From Candidatus Mycoplasma haematobovis (GTDB lineage: Bacteria; Bacillota_I; Bacilli_A; Mycoplasmatales; Mycoplasmoidaceae), in assembly GCF_001645765.1 (NCBI RefSeq), contig NZ_LWUJ01000010.1, positions 1-64,000 on the forward strand: a stretch of 64,000 nucleotides of DNA. The letters are read 5' to 3'. The translations under genes were made by a program, and so were the position numbers. This document shows, in pieces, positions 21,373 to 32,047 of the stretch; positions within the stretch are counted from its first letter, which is position 1; each line of letters opens with the position of its first letter. Under the pieces are notes generated by a model that saw nothing but the letters and a program-made list of their open reading frames with translations, ran no database searches and was not told the DNA's origin.

Positions 21373-21692
21373 TGAATTTAAAGACATCACTATTTGCTTT
21401 GCTGGGGGTTAGCACTGTTGGTGGGGGTGTAGCTGGTGGCTATTACTTATTCAAACCAGATACAAACGCTATTAAGCAATCATCTATTAATCAAAAAGAT
21501 ACAGTAGCTATAGATTCAGAGAGCGGAACATCTAAAGACGATTTAACAGCATTACAACCAAAAACTCCTGCAAGCACTACTCTACAAAATCAACAAAGTA
21601 ACTCTCAAGCTCAATTACCTAGTGGTGGCTCTCCTGCTTCGCCTTCAAATATAAATCCTTCTCCAGAGAATGCAGGAACCTTAACAGGTTAA
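21372..21692 (+). CDS. Group 6 tail-only paralog
   Basis: 106 aa, with stop-start overlaps on both sides. MNLKTSLFALLGVSTVGGGV, 'GGYYLFKPD', then Ser/Thr/Gln/Asn/Pro residues ending 'SPENAGTLTG'. No Trp or Cys after the helix. Directly adjacent to 21034-21372, making the only tandem pair of tail-only genes in the window. Confidence 0.85.
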   Translation: MNLKTSLFALLGVSTVGGGVAGGYYLFKPDTNAIKQSSINQKDTVAIDSESGTSKDDLTALQPKTPASTTLQNQQSNSQAQLPSGGSPASPSNINPSPENAGTLTG

Positions 21693-22114
21693 TGGCAAAT
21701 AAATTAATACTATTTTCAATACTAGGAGTCTGAACATTAAGTGGTATAGGAGTTGGAAGTTATTTTCTTTGAAAACCAGAATTACCTAAAGATATATTGG
21801 AATTGTTGAAAAAAGAAAACCTAACTCCTTTAGATACAGAAGGTACTACACATGATGAAATATGAAAGGAATTAATAAAAAAACATGTAACTTCAAGTAG
21901 TAGTGTTGATGCAACCAGAAAAATAAGAAATATATATTTTTCAAGAACAGCATCAACACAAACAAGTGCTGAAGATATTAAAGTTTTGAAAAATAAATGT
22001 AAAGGATTATTCAATCAAAAAGTAACAAATGATACTAAATTTAATACCAATAAACAAAATGCTATTGATTGATGTACTACTCAATCTAAATTTGCTCAAA
22101 ATACTCAAGAATAA
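21692..22114 (+). CDS. Group 4 one-module surface paralog
   Basis: 140 aa. MANKLILFSILGVWTLSGIG: Trp by UGA inside the helix. 'GSYFLWKPELPKDILELL' leads to the module; WC at 127 followed by 13 residues 'TTQSKFAQNTQE'. ATG overlaps the previous stop. 'TNDTKFNTNKQNAIDWC' is the usual Group 4 closing helix. Confidence 0.9.
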
Positions 22115-22121
22115 TTAATAA

Positions 22122-22631
22122 ATGAATACCAAAACTGCACTTATTAGTATTGGTGGAATAGGCACATTAAGTGGTATAGGTGTTGCAGGTTTTTGATTTA
22201 CACAACCTAAAAATATAGGTGAATACCTGACTTCAATTGGAAAAACCTTACTTGATACTAAAGGTAACACTAATGAAAAAGAATGAAAAATACTCTATAC
22301 AAAACATAAATTAGAAACTGTACCGCAAGCAGAATCAAAAATAGCAAAATTATTATCAACAGATATAGGAAATAATGAAAGTGCAGGCATTACTAAGTTA
22401 AAGCAAGAATGTGAAACACTCTTCAAAGAACCAATATCTAAGAACGATGATGAGTTCAAAGCCAAAAAAGAAAAAGCAACCAATTGATGTACTTTAGAAT
22501 CTCCAATAATTGAAGAAGCCAATAAAGCAACTGCAAATCCTTCAGGAAATTCTGGTAGCTCCTCTGGCCAAGGTAGTGCAGATCCAGTTGTTTCAACCTC
22601 TAGAACAACAACACAAAATGGCCTTGGATAA
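22122..22631 (+). CDS. Group 4 one-module surface paralog with tail
   Basis: 169 aa. MNTKTALISIGGIGTLSGIG, 'VAGFWFTQPKNIGEYL'. WC at 122 in 'NWCTLESPIIEEA', then a 45-residue Ser/Gly/Thr tail. Very similar to 34943-35470 across the helix ('TLSGIGV'), module and 'ISKNDDEFK/ISNNDSEFK', so the two probably arose by duplication across about 12 kb. Confidence 0.9.
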
Positions 22632-22715
22632 TAATCTATAAAAATTGCTAAAGTTTAATGTACATAATCTCTATTCTTGTTGAACTTTAAAACTATAAAT
22701 GAAACCATTTAAATA

Positions 22716-23252
22716 ATGGCTAGTCCCAAACAAGTTCTATTAATTGGTGGAGGTCTTACAGCTGTGGTTGGTGGTGCCGGCGGAACAATAGCTTACTTTT
22801 CTTCACAACCTAAGAATATAGGTGATTTACTTGTCAAAAAAGGAAAAACACTTTTGAGTATTAAAGATAATACCAATGATGACCAATGAAAAAAATTAGT
22901 TGATAAATACAAAGGAGATTCAGAAACGATAACACTTACAGGAGGCACAAAAATTAATAAGATAAAGAACTTTACTATTGCTAATCCACAACCAAGTGGC
23001 ACTGCCAATTTTAAAGATTTAAAGAACAAATGTAGAGACTTATTCAAAACTGAAATAAGTAAAGGAGAAAAATTTGAAAATCTTGTAAAGGGGGTTGAAG
23101 ATTGATGTACTTTAGAATCTCCTGTGCTTAGTGAACCTGATACACTCGCTGTAACAAAACCAGATACTGGAAGTTCAATTCAAAATTCTAGAGTAGGACA
23201 AGGTGCTGTATCTGGTGGAGGAAGTGATTCATCACAACCTTCACACACTTAA
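22716..23252 (+). CDS. Group 4 one-module surface paralog with tail
   Basis: 178 aa. MASPKQVLLIGGGLTAVVGG; the helix ends 'TIAYFSSQPKNIGDLL'. WC at 130 ('DWCTLESPVLSEP') and a 45-residue tail ending 'SSQPSHT'. An 84-base gap precedes it. TAATG overlap with the next gene. Confidence 0.9.
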
Positions 23253-23989
23253 TGACTTCAAAATCATTATTACTAACTGTAGCAGGAGTTAGCACGCTGG
23301 GCGGTGTTGCAGCGGGTGCTGTTGCTTTATTTAATAAAAAAGAACCAAGTAATGTTAAAGAACTGCTTATTAATAAGGAAAAAACACCATTAGATGTTGT
23401 TGGAAATACAAACGATAAGCAATGAAAACTATTAGCAAATAAATACAAAGGGAATAACAGTCCCATTCAAATTACAGGAGAAAAGAGCATCAATAAGATC
23501 GCAGGCTTAACTATCCAAGATCCAAGAGCTGGTGCTGAAGTTGATTTTGCAGTTCTAAAGAGTAAATGTAAATCTTTATTTGATACAAAAATAAATAATG
23601 ATGAAAGCTTTAATACGGTTGTGGATAATGCTGAAAATTGATGTACTTTAGAATCTCCTGTACTTGAACAAGCACAAAAAACAATACCTGCAAAACCAAG
23701 TAATATGAAAGAATTTATTAAAGGCAAAAACTGAGAACCATTAGATAAGAGTGATAATAGCAATGACAAAACAGTCTGAGAAGCTTTAATTTCAAAATAT
23801 TCAACCGTTTCAGAACCAACACAAAAAATAACAATAGATGGATTTAAATCTGGAAATGAGAATAAAGTAGCAAACATTAAAGCATTACAAACTGCTTGCG
23901 ATAAACTTCTAGATAGTACTACAGATTTAGAAAGTAACGCAGAAATAGTGAAAAATTGATGTACTAAGCAAACTACCTTAAATAATTAA
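23252..23989 (+). CDS. Fusion of two Group 4 modules
   Basis: 245 aa, the longest array protein noted. MTSKSLLLTVAGVSTLGGVA, then 'EPSNVKELLINKEKTPLDVV' and WC in 'NWCTLESPVLEQA'. Where other Group 4 genes have a tail, a second complete Group 4 module starts ('PSNMKEFIKGKNWEPLD'), ending 'NWCTKQTTLNN'. The architecture suggests in-frame joining of two neighbouring single-module genes. Compare 28964-29680. Confidence 0.9.
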
Positions 23990-24655
23990 ATGAATATATC
24001 CGTTAAAGTTTTATCTGCAGGAGCAGGCTTAGGTTTAGTTGGTGGCGCGGGCGTTACTGCTCATTATCTCTTGAATGACAACTCTATTGGAAAAGCACTA
24101 AAGGATAAAGGACATACATTACTAAATTTTGATATCACCAATACACAAGATAAAGCAACTTGAGATCCTATTGTTAAAGCTTATGTAAGCAGCAATAAGA
24201 AGATTAACGATGTAACAATTGTCATCACTCCAAGCGATGGAACGCCGACACAAGACAATGTTAATGGTTTAAAGAAAGCTTGTGCAAAAGTGATTGAATC
24301 AAAAAATAATAATGAAACTACTTTACAAAACGCTGAACAATTTTGTGTAACTCCAATAACTGTTAAGAGTTTGGTCGAAAAACAAAGAACTGTCTTAGAT
24401 TCTACAGCAAGCACTAATGAAACACCAACAGAATGAAATAACTTAGTAACCAGTTACTTAAATGCAAGTACAGACAAACAAATTTCTGGCGTTACTTTAG
24501 CACAGAACAACCCATCTGATGAAAGTGGAAAAAGAGATGCTCTGAAAAGAGGGTGTGAAGGGATAAAGAACACAAAAACACATGATACCAACTACCATAA
24601 ACAATATGAACAATTTGTAAATTGATGTTCTGTTCCTAAAAAAATAATGGCATAA
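23990..24655 (+). CDS. Group 2 two-module surface paralog
   Basis: 221 aa. MNISVKVLSAGAGLGLVGGA, 'LKDKGHTLLNFDITNTQDKA'. 'NAEQFCVTPITVKSL' closes module 1; WC near 212 then 'SVPKKIMA'. ATG begins immediately after the previous stop. A 130-base gap follows, so this may end a transcript. Confidence 0.92.
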
Positions 24656-24785
24656 ATACTAAAAATATCCCATCTAGTTTAGAAAAAATACTGTACTTTA
24701 AGAACAAATAGTATCTATTTATTAAAGATGAAACAAACTTTATTGCTGTAAATTGAATAAATAAGAATCTACTCAGTAATAGTAA
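24656..24785. other. 130-base intergenic gap
   Basis: AT-rich with no open frame. 'AAAAATACTGTACTTTA' loosely resembles the 'KYCT' coding stretch of the paralogs but is too short to call a remnant. The following gene needs its own ribosome entry, so a promoter may be here; no clear -35/-10 pair seen. Confidence 0.4.
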
Positions 24786-25457
24786 GTGTTTCTAAATCTA
24801 ACCTCCAAAGCCAAATTTGCCGTGGTTACTGGTGTAGTTAGTTTAGTTGGTGGTTCTGCCACTTTAATACATGACATAATAACAACTGAATCTGTTGAAG
24901 CAATTATTAAATTAAGAAACTTTGAACTAATAGATGATGATGCAAAATGAGCAGAAGTACTTGAAGACTATACTAGAGAAATCAAAACTCAAACAGATCT
25001 AAAAATACCTGATTTTGAAGGTGGAACAGGTAAAGTAGAAGAATTTAAAAAACATTGTAAACAAATACTTAGCATCAAATATAGAATAGCTGACTCTCTA
25101 GATTTAGTAGATTTAGCTTTATGATGCGTTAAGCAGCAAACAGTATCTGACTATTTAATCAAAAATAAATACACTCTTCTTAAAACTGATCATAGAGTGT
25201 ACGATAAAGATAATCCCATGTGAGACAAAAAAATAAAGGAATATCTTCAGCTGCCTAAGGAAAATACTGAAGACAAGATATCAGAACTGAAAATAACAAA
25301 TAGCTCTTTAGAAAGGGTAGATGAATCAGACAGAACAGCCTTTATTGAAGAATGTAAAAAACTAAGCAAAATTAAACATTTTGACAAGAACTTTGAACAA
25401 TCATATACCTTAAGTGCTCTTTGATGCGCAGAAGCTCCAAAAGAAAATAAGTCTTAA
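24786..25457 (+). CDS. Group 1 paralog, membrane-helix variant
   Basis: 223 aa. GTG start with an in-frame TAA just upstream. The N-terminus (MFLNLTSKAKFAVVTGVVSL) is less Gly-rich than usual and leads to 'IHDIITTESVEAIIKLRNFE'. WC at 113 ('WCVKQQTVSDYLIKNKYTLL') and 213. Forms a distinct pair with 26169-26849; the two flank a standard Group 1 gene. Confidence 0.88.
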
Positions 25458-25490
25458 ATTTAACTTATTTACTAAAAGATCACAATAATC

Positions 25491-26165
25491 ATGAGCGCTT
25501 TAACTAGAGGGGTAATTGGAGTTTGTACTCTAGGAGGTGTTTGCGGTGGAGGATATGGTTTACATAAATTATTATCAAATGACAGTATTGAAAGCAAACT
25601 TAAAGCAAACGAATATATACTACTTACAGATAGCGCTGATCATGAGCAATATTGGACTGAAATTTTAAAAAATTACAAATTAGTTGCGGCAACTGACAGC
25701 CCTTTTAAATTTAAAGATTTTACAGGTGAAGACAGTGTACCTGCAGGACAACCGGATGCTAAATCTAAGTTGAAAGAATTATGTAAGAAAACTACACAAA
25801 AAAGAACATTTGAAGATGACAAAGAAGTTGAATACAACAAAGCTAAGAAATGATGTGTTGTTCCTAAAACAGCATCAGAAATGTTAAAGGCAGAGGGTTT
25901 AACGATATTAGATACAAAAATTGCAGATGGAAAAACTAATCCAAATTCAACTGAATGAACAGCTAAAGTAAAGGACTACATAAAGAGTGACAATACACAT
26001 AAAATAACTCAACCTGCTTGAGAAGGTGGTAAAGGACCTGAAAAATCAGAAGAAGCAGATATTAAAAAATTTATGCAACAGTGTGAAAAACTACATAATA
26101 CAAAAACATATGAACAACATTATGAAACTATATTTAAAGATGCTAAGAGATGATGTGCAATATAG
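25491..26165 (+). CDS. Group 1 two-module surface paralog
   Basis: 224 aa. MSALTRGVIGVCTLGGVCGG; near-copy of the start of 19774-20457. WC at 121 and 221, with the stop two codons later ('RWCAI'). Module 2 has 'AWEGGKGPEKSEE'. Flanked by the two helix-variant genes 24786 and 26169. Confidence 0.92.
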
Positions 26166-26168
26166 TGA

Positions 26169-26849
26169 ATGCTATCAAATTTAGCACCAAAAGCTAAGGC
26201 GGCAGTTTTTGTTGGTATTGGAAGTTTAATTGCAGGATCTGGAACCCTAATATACGACATATTTACGACAAAGACTATCAAAGAATTTATTGAAACAAAA
26301 CACTTTACAATATTGACTAGTAATAGTGAAGATAGCGATACTTGAAAAGCAATAATTCAAGATTACACAGAACAAATCAAAACTCAAAAAAAATTAAAGA
26401 TAAATAATTTTGAGGGAGGAGATGAAAACAAAATACAAGAATTACAAAAAGCCTGTGAATCAATACTTAGTGTTAAATATAGAGTAGCTGTATCTAATGG
26501 AATAGTAAATCAAGTTCTATGATGTGTTAAACAACAAAAAGTTGAAGACTACTTAATCAAAAACAAATTTAATGTTCTTAAAACAACGGATACTGAAAAT
26601 ACAGGAGACGACCCTAAATGAGATGAAAAAATAAAAGAATACCTAAGAGTATCAGAAAATAATAAAGAAAAACAATTATCAGAAGTAACCCTTGAAAAAA
26701 GTAAATCTGGTACTATTGACACAGCCGAAAAGAAATCATTCATAAACGCTTGCAAAAAATTAAATGAAACTAAACATTTCAAAGAAGACTTCGTAAAATC
26801 ATACCAATTAGCTACTTCTTGATGTGCAGAAAAACAAGGTGAATCTTAA
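26169..26849 (+). CDS. Group 1 paralog, membrane-helix variant
   Basis: 226 aa. MLSNLAPKAKAAVFVGIGSL, 'TLIYDIFTTKTIKEFIETKH'. WC at 118 ('WCVKQQKVEDYLIKNKFNVL') and 218. Clearly paired with 24786-25457 throughout. The ATG follows the previous TAG by three bases. Its last 11 bases overlap the GTG of the next (broken) gene. Confidence 0.9.
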
Positions 26850-27232
26850 ATTTGCATTACTAGCAGGAATAAGTGTAAGTACTGCTGGAATAATTGGCAT
26901 AGTTGGTTATTTCTTTTCTAGAGCTAAAGATTTGAAAGATATATTAAACGGAGAAGGCAAGAAACCTTTAGATTTAACAGATACTAAAGATGATGCAGAT
27001 TGAGATAAATTAATTGAAAAATACTTAGGATCTAATAGTTTAAGGAAAAATAACAAAAATTGAAGGCGTAGATATTAAGCAAGATAGTAAAGATAACAAA
27101 CAAAATTTAAAAAACAAATGTAAAGAACTACTAAAGACACCTATTTCTTCAGATGATACATTCAATAAAATAAAAACCACTACTATCAATTGATGTACAA
27201 AATCATCTGAGTTACTAATAACTAATGTTTAA
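26839..27232 (+). pseudogene. Group 4 paralog with an A-run frameshift
   Basis: GTG at 26839 (MNLKFALLAGISVSTAGIIG) reads to TAA at 27076. The true continuation ('ITKIEGVDIKQD...LKNKCKELLKTPIS...INWCTKSSELL') is in the next frame from about 27047 to TAA 27230-27232. The shift lies in GGAAAAATAA, compatible with one extra base at or beside the A5 run. All family motifs are otherwise intact. Could be a slipped copy, a decaying gene or an assembly error. Confidence 0.8.
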
Positions 27233-27852
27233 AGTTAAACCAGTCTTATTAACTGTTTCGGGTCTTACAACATTTATTGGTGGTGGAGGGGCGGCTTATC
27301 TCCTATTGTTACAAGACAAGAGAGGATAACGAAAATATAGAATTTGCTAAAGAAACAGAAGAATATCAGTTAGTTTTCAAAGAACTTAGAAAAAATAGCG
27401 ATTTTATTAATGACATCAAAGGCGAAACTAACAACATAACTTCAAACAGTGAATTTGTTGTAGGAGGAAAGGCTTTAGAGGCTTGATGTGAAAAAACAAA
27501 AAATTACTACAAAACGAAAAAGGTACTAGTACTTTAAAGAAAAAAAGTTAAAGATTACTGTGAAAGACGCCTAGCGATAATGGGAGCGAAAATAGAAAAA
27601 ATGGGTAAAGCCTTTACCATCAGATGAAAAGAAAAATTAGATTCAATAAAGGTTAATGCAACTCAAAATGATCCGGAATTACAAAAAGACTTACAAGCGA
27701 CAAGTAATGCGGCTACTTCTCTAGACTTAACAGACCAAAGAATTGTATATGATGTGCTCCAAAGGTGATGTGAAGGAAATCCTGTTCGAAAAGTGATTGA
27801 AGATAACGAAGACAAAATTTGAAACAAAATGGAAAAACGTTGTTTCGATTAA
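27225..27852 (+). pseudogene. Group 3 paralog with several frameshifts
   Basis: ATG at 27225 (MFKVKPVLLTVSGLTTFIGG). The tract has two CAAGA units but CAATA, present in relatives before GAGGAT, is missing, so TAA (27327-27329) ends the peptide after 34 residues. Two more shifts occur in A-rich runs near 27490 and 27540. The remaining frames still encode 'EYQLVFKELRKN', 'GGKALEAWCEK', 'DYCERR', 'RWCEG' and 'KRCFD' to TAA 27850. With three lesions this is a genuine decayed copy rather than a switch. Confidence 0.85.
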
Positions 27853-27897
27853 CACTAAAAGCTTAAACAACTATTTTGTTATTAATAACTTAAACTA

Positions 27898-28317
27898 ATG
27901 GCTATTAAACCAGTTTTATTGACTGCCCTGACCGCAGGAACTGTTGGTGGTGGAGCAACTGGAGTTTATTTTTTGCTTAAACCTGATGCACCTGTTGCAA
28001 AACCAAAAACCAAGACACTTAAAGAAGTGATGGGAACAAACGGTTTTGAAGCATTAGATACTGAAGGAAACACTGATAATGACACATGAAAAAAATTAAT
28101 AGCAAAATATACAGCGGATAGTACGGCAGTAGAAGTTGCAAAAATAGCCATAACTGGAGAAATTGAAAAAAGTCCTAGTGACGATCATGTTGCAAATATT
28201 GATAAATTTAAGAAAGCTTGCAAGAATTTATTAGAGAAAACAGAAGGTTATGACGGAGATAAAGTAACTGTAATTAATTGGTGTAACAAGCAATCTAAAT
28301 TAATAAGTGACTCTTAG
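27898..28317 (+). CDS. Group 4 one-module surface paralog
   Basis: 139 aa. MAIKPVLLTALTAGTVGGGA, 'GVYFLLKPDAPVAKPKTKTL'. Module 'EVMGTNGFEALDTEG', Trp at 64, 'KKACKNLLEKTEGY', WC near 128 (TGG), tail of 11. First intact gene after two broken ones. Closest to 35760-36272 and 33402-33875. Confidence 0.9.
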
Positions 28318-28332
28318 AAGTGGACATAACCA

Positions 28333-28971
28333 ATGATAGGAACTAAGCCAGCTTTATTATCCTTTGCAGGAGTGGCAACCGTTGTTGGTGGAGGTACTGG
28401 TGTTTATTTGCTATCACAAGACAAGACAACAATAAGAGATAAATTAGACAAAGAAAATATAGAGTTAATTAACAACGTAGATGAATACGAAATAGCTTTC
28501 AAAGAATTTAAAGATACAACAAATTACATAAATCTAATTAAAGGCGACAATGATCCTCTTAACGCTAGTAGTACCCAAAAGGATGGTGGATTAGCTTTAA
28601 AAAAATGGTGTGAATCCAATCTTAAACTTAGATTAACAACTCCTAATTCTGAAACAATTACCGAAAATATAAAGAAATACTGTTCTAGCTCCTTATTAAC
28701 AATTGAAGCCAAATTAAAGAGAGGGAATAAATCATTAGTTGAAAATTGAAATGATAAATTAAGCAAGCTTAAAACCCCTTCCGATAATGGAGCATTATTA
28801 ACAGATCTAAAAAAAATCAAAAAGGATCTAGAGAGTCTAGAGGTTCAAGATGTACATAAAGTACTTGAAAACTGATGCAAAAAACAAATTAAGACAAGAT
28901 TAACCGAGGACAAAAATGATGCTGTTTGGACAAAGGTAAATAACCGTTGTTTGAAACAAGAAATTGACTAA
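28333..28971 (+). CDS. Group 3 surface paralog, repeat tract in-frame
   Basis: 212 aa. MIGTKPALLSFAGVATVVGG, 'SQDKTTIRDKL': two CAAGA units followed by CAACAATA, adding one Thr codon. WC at 92 (TGG) and 181, 'KYCSSSLLTI', terminal 'NRCLKQEID'. The next gene starts eight bases inside this one. Opens the alternating 3/4/6 stretch to 38526. Confidence 0.92.
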
Positions 28972-29680
28972 ATTAGTTGTTTCGTCCTTAGTTGGCGTTA
29001 GTACTTTAGGGGGTGCAATTGTTGGTGGTTATTACTTTATGCAACCTAACAATATTAAAGATGCTCTACAAGCAGAAAGCATAATCATCTTAGATACTGA
29101 AAGTAACCAAGAACAATGGGAAAAATTAGCTGAAAAGCATACAGGACAAACAGTTACAGTTAAATTAGATAAAGATATTCAAATTGCTACTATTGCTTCA
29201 ATTGGAGATATCAGCTCAAAAACACCAGAAAACATAACAAAATTAAAGGATCATTGCAAAGAATTATTGAAAAAACCAGCTAAAGGCTCAGATTACGAAA
29301 CAAATAAAGAGGCAGCAAAGAATTGATGTACTTTAGAATCTCCAATGCTTAAAGAAGAAGCAACACCTAAACCGGTTGTAGCACAAAGCTTAAGACAAGC
29401 ATTGTCTACAGAAGGGTTTGAAGCACTAAATACTGATAGTGGTGCAGATGATGTAACATGAGGAAAACTTATAGATAAACACCTTGAAACAGGCTCTAGC
29501 ACCATTACAAAAATAAATATTCCTAACCTTAAAACAAACGATCCTTCAAATAATAGGGTAAATAATATTGAAGCTTTAAAACAAGCATGCAAAACAATGT
29601 TAGATAAAACTACAGATTATGAAAGTGACAAAGAAATAGCAAAGAACTGATGCAACAAAAACACAAAAATAGTTAGCTAA
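28964..29680 (+). CDS. Fusion of two Group 4 modules
   Basis: 238 aa, TTG start overlapping the previous gene. MTKLVVSSLVGVSTLGGAIV, 'GGYYFMQPNNIKDALQAESI', WC at 121 in 'NWCTLESPMLKEE'. A Pro/Val linker leads to a second module, 'SLRQALSTEGFEALNTD', closing 'NWCNKNTKIVS'. The second half resembles 30707-31111. TAATG overlap with the next gene. Confidence 0.9.
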
Positions 29681-30039
29681 TGTTTGGAACTAAACAAGCA
29701 ATATTAGCAATTGCGGGAGTTAGTGCTCTAGGTGGAGCATCCGTTGGATGCTATTATTGTTTTAAACCTAAAGCTCCAGAAAGCTCACAAACAACAAGTA
29801 GTAGTTCATTAAGCACCTCTACTACACAAGGAACATCTCCAAAAACAACAGATCCTGTCCAAAGAGAAGGAGATTCTCTTGCCGATGTTCCAAGTGCTAT
29901 ACAACCACCACTAAGAGGTCAAGATGCACCAATTGAAGGTAGTTCATCTTCCGGCTTAACTACTTCCACATCACCAACAACTACATCTGTTGGAAATGTT
30001 GATTCTCCTCAAGTTGGGACTGGAGGCGTTGGAGCCTAA
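29680..30039 (+). CDS. Group 6 tail-only paralog
   Basis: 119 aa. MFGTKQAILAIAGVSALGGA, 'SVGCYYCFKPKAPESSQ', then Ser/Thr/Pro/Gly to the stop. SVGC resembles a mycoplasma lipobox, so acylation at that Cys is possible. Encodes the hairpin AGCATCC-GTT-GGATGCT at the helix end. No module, no Trp. The 'KAPESSQ' tail start is shared with 31745, 33088 and 35475. Confidence 0.85.
   Translation: MFGTKQAILAIAGVSALGGASVGCYYCFKPKAPESSQTTSSSSLSTSTTQGTSPKTTDPVQREGDSLADVPSAIQPPLRGQDAPIEGSSSSGLTTSTSPTTTSVGNVDSPQVGTGGVGA
29736..29752 (+). repeat. Perfect 7-bp inverted repeat in a Group 6 gene
   Basis: AGCATCC-GTT-GGATGCT, stem 7, loop 3. The same element occurs at 31798-31814 and, with loop GTC, at 33141-33157, always at the end of the membrane helix. 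Confidence 0.85.
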
Positions 30040-30076
30040 ATACCCGTTAACTAACAACCTTTAAATTTAAGTAATC

Positions 30077-30703
30077 ATGGCTTTAAATATTAAGAATATT
30101 GCTTTAATTGGTGGTGGGGCTTCTGCTATTGCAGGAGGAAGTGCAGGAACCTATTATTTGTTACAAGACAAGACAATAGAGCATAAATTAATAAGGGAAG
30201 GAGAAAAAATAATCGAAAAAGATAATGAATACCTAGTTGCGTTTAAAGAACATAAATCTGATAGTAACTTCATAAACTTAATTAAAGAAAATGATAATTC
30301 TATTAGTGCAACTGGTGATGTAAATAAAGGAAAAGCTGCATTAAAGATTTGATGTGAAAGTAATTTAAAGCTAGACCTATCAAAAGAAAACATAGAAAAA
30401 TCATTTGAAAAAGTTAAGAAATATTGCATTAAACCACCAATGACTATTGGTGCAAGAATTGAAAAATTAGGAAAAAAATGAGTTGATAATTGAAAGAATA
30501 AATTGAGTGCACTAAAACAACCACGAATTGATGAAGGTTTAGCAACAGATCTTGGTAAACAAGACAGTAATATTATTGCAAATGATCTTAGGGATTGATG
30601 TAAAGGCAATAGTGAAAAAGATTTATCTGACCAAACTACAGATGCTATTTGAACAAAAGTGGAAAGACGCTGTATAGAACCAAAACCTGTTTCTCAGGGC
30701 TAA
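30077..30703 (+). CDS. Group 3 surface paralog, repeat tract in-frame
   Basis: 208 aa. MALNIKNIALIGGGASAIAG, 'LLQDKTIEHKLIREGEKII' with two CAAGA units. WC at 92 and 174, 'KYCIKPPMTI', terminal 'RRCIEPKPVSQG'. Shares 67 exact bases (30119-30185) with 32461-33081 through helix and tract. Next gene begins 4 bases after the stop. Confidence 0.92.
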
Positions 30704-30706
30704 GAG

Positions 30707-31111
30707 ATGTCAACCAAAGTAATTGTTTCTTCTATAGCGGGAGTTGGTGTACTAGGCGGTTCAGTAGCAGGTACCTACCATTTTTTAAGTCAAAAATCTG
30801 AAGAAAAAAGTCTTGAACAAGTACTGACTGCTGAAAACAAAATACCTCTAAAGACATCTAGCAATACTGATGATGGCGATTGGGGTAAATTAGTTACTAA
30901 ATTTCTTGCTACTGATAATTCTGTAACAGTAACAAAAATTAATGTTACTGGTATTGTTAATGCAAGTCTAGGTACTGGTAACAACAATACAGAAAATATT
31001 AGAAAATTGAAAAAAGCTTGTCAAGCTCTATTAAAGAAAACTAAAGACTATGCGAATGATAAAGTAATTGCAGAGAATTGATGTACCAAAGCTTCTCCAT
31101 TACTTAAATAA
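30707..31111 (+). CDS. Group 4 one-module surface paralog
   Basis: 134 aa. MSTKVIVSSIAGVGVLGGSV, 'HFLSQKSEEKSLEQVLTAEN'. Trp in 'DGDWGKLVTKFLATDNSVTV', WC at 125 and a nine-residue end. Placed between two Group 3 genes with 4- and 8-base spacers. Related to the second half of 28964-29680. Confidence 0.9.
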
Positions 31112-31118
31112 ATACTAA

Positions 31119-31745
31119 ATGGCAATACCTAAACAAGCTTTATTTATAGGAGCAGGAGCATCTGCTCTTACTGGTGGAGGTATTGGGGTTTATTTACTAT
31201 CACAAGACAAGACAATAGAGCATAAATTAATAAGAGAAGGGATAACTTTAATTAGTAACCAAGATGAGTATGAAATTGCATTTATGGAAAATAAAGAATT
31301 CAAAAACTTTGTTGCTGAAACCGGCCTTAATGCTAGTGATAAAGCGAATACTGGTGGTAATTCCTTAAATACTTGATGCAAGAAACATCTAAATATGGAA
31401 CTTTCAGAAAAGAATATTAAAGATATACTTCCTAAAGTCAAAAAGTACTGTGCTAAGCCTTCTGAAAATATTGGAGAAAAATATATCAAACTTGAAAGGA
31501 AATGAATAGAGAAAACAGGATGAGAAACAAAACTTAGCGCACTCAAAAAGGCCAACCCAAATGATGAAAATTTAAAGCAGGACTTGAAGGTTCAAAATCT
31601 AGATGGAACGGACGGTAATAACCCAGCAATAAAGGCCTTAGAAGATTGATGTAATAAACAAAAAGAAGTTAAATTAGTAAACGATAAAGAAAATACAATT
31701 TGAGAAAAAGTAAAAGGACGTTGTTTACAGGATTTAAGTAGTTAG
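31119..31745 (+). CDS. Group 3 surface paralog, repeat tract in-frame
   Basis: 208 aa. MAIPKQALFIGAGASALTGG, 'LSQDKTIEHKLIREGITLI', two CAAGA units. WC at 86 and 177, 'KYCAKPSENI', terminal 'GRCLQDLSS'. Start nearly identical to 46783-47424 (MAIPKQAL). Stop-start overlap TAGTG with the following tail-only gene. Confidence 0.92.
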
Positions 31746-32038
31746 TGATTACTAAATTAGTTGTTGCTTCAATAATAGGGACAAGCGCTATCGGTGGAGC
31801 ATCCGTTGGATGCTATTATTGTTTCAAATCTAAAGCTCCTGAAAGCTCCCAGTCAACAAGTAGTACAAAAGGCCAAGTAACAAAAGATATTAATTCTAAT
31901 AGCCTTCAAACATCTTTAGCTCCCGAAGGAAGCGCAGGATCAAGAACAACACAAGATCCACCTGCTACAACATCTGCTCCTCAAATAAGCGCATCAGGGG
32001 TTAATAGTGAGCCTGAAACAGTTTCACCTACCCAATAG
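31745..32038 (+). CDS. Group 6 tail-only paralog, GTG start
   Basis: 97 aa. MITKLVVASIIGTSAIGGAS, 'VGCYYCFKSKAPESSQSTSS', then Ser/Thr/Gln/Pro. Carries the conserved 7-bp hairpin (31798-31814). Possible lipobox as in 29680-30039. GTG start overlaps the preceding TAG. Confidence 0.82.
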   Translation: MITKLVVASIIGTSAIGGASVGCYYCFKSKAPESSQSTSSTKGQVTKDINSNSLQTSLAPEGSAGSRTTQDPPATTSAPQISASGVNSEPETVSPTQ

Positions 32039-32047
32039 TTTGGCGTT

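Noticed and set aside
24656-24785. A small gene or RNA in the 130-base gap
   Set aside because: No frame with a plausible start, no stable hairpin and no resemblance to tRNA features.
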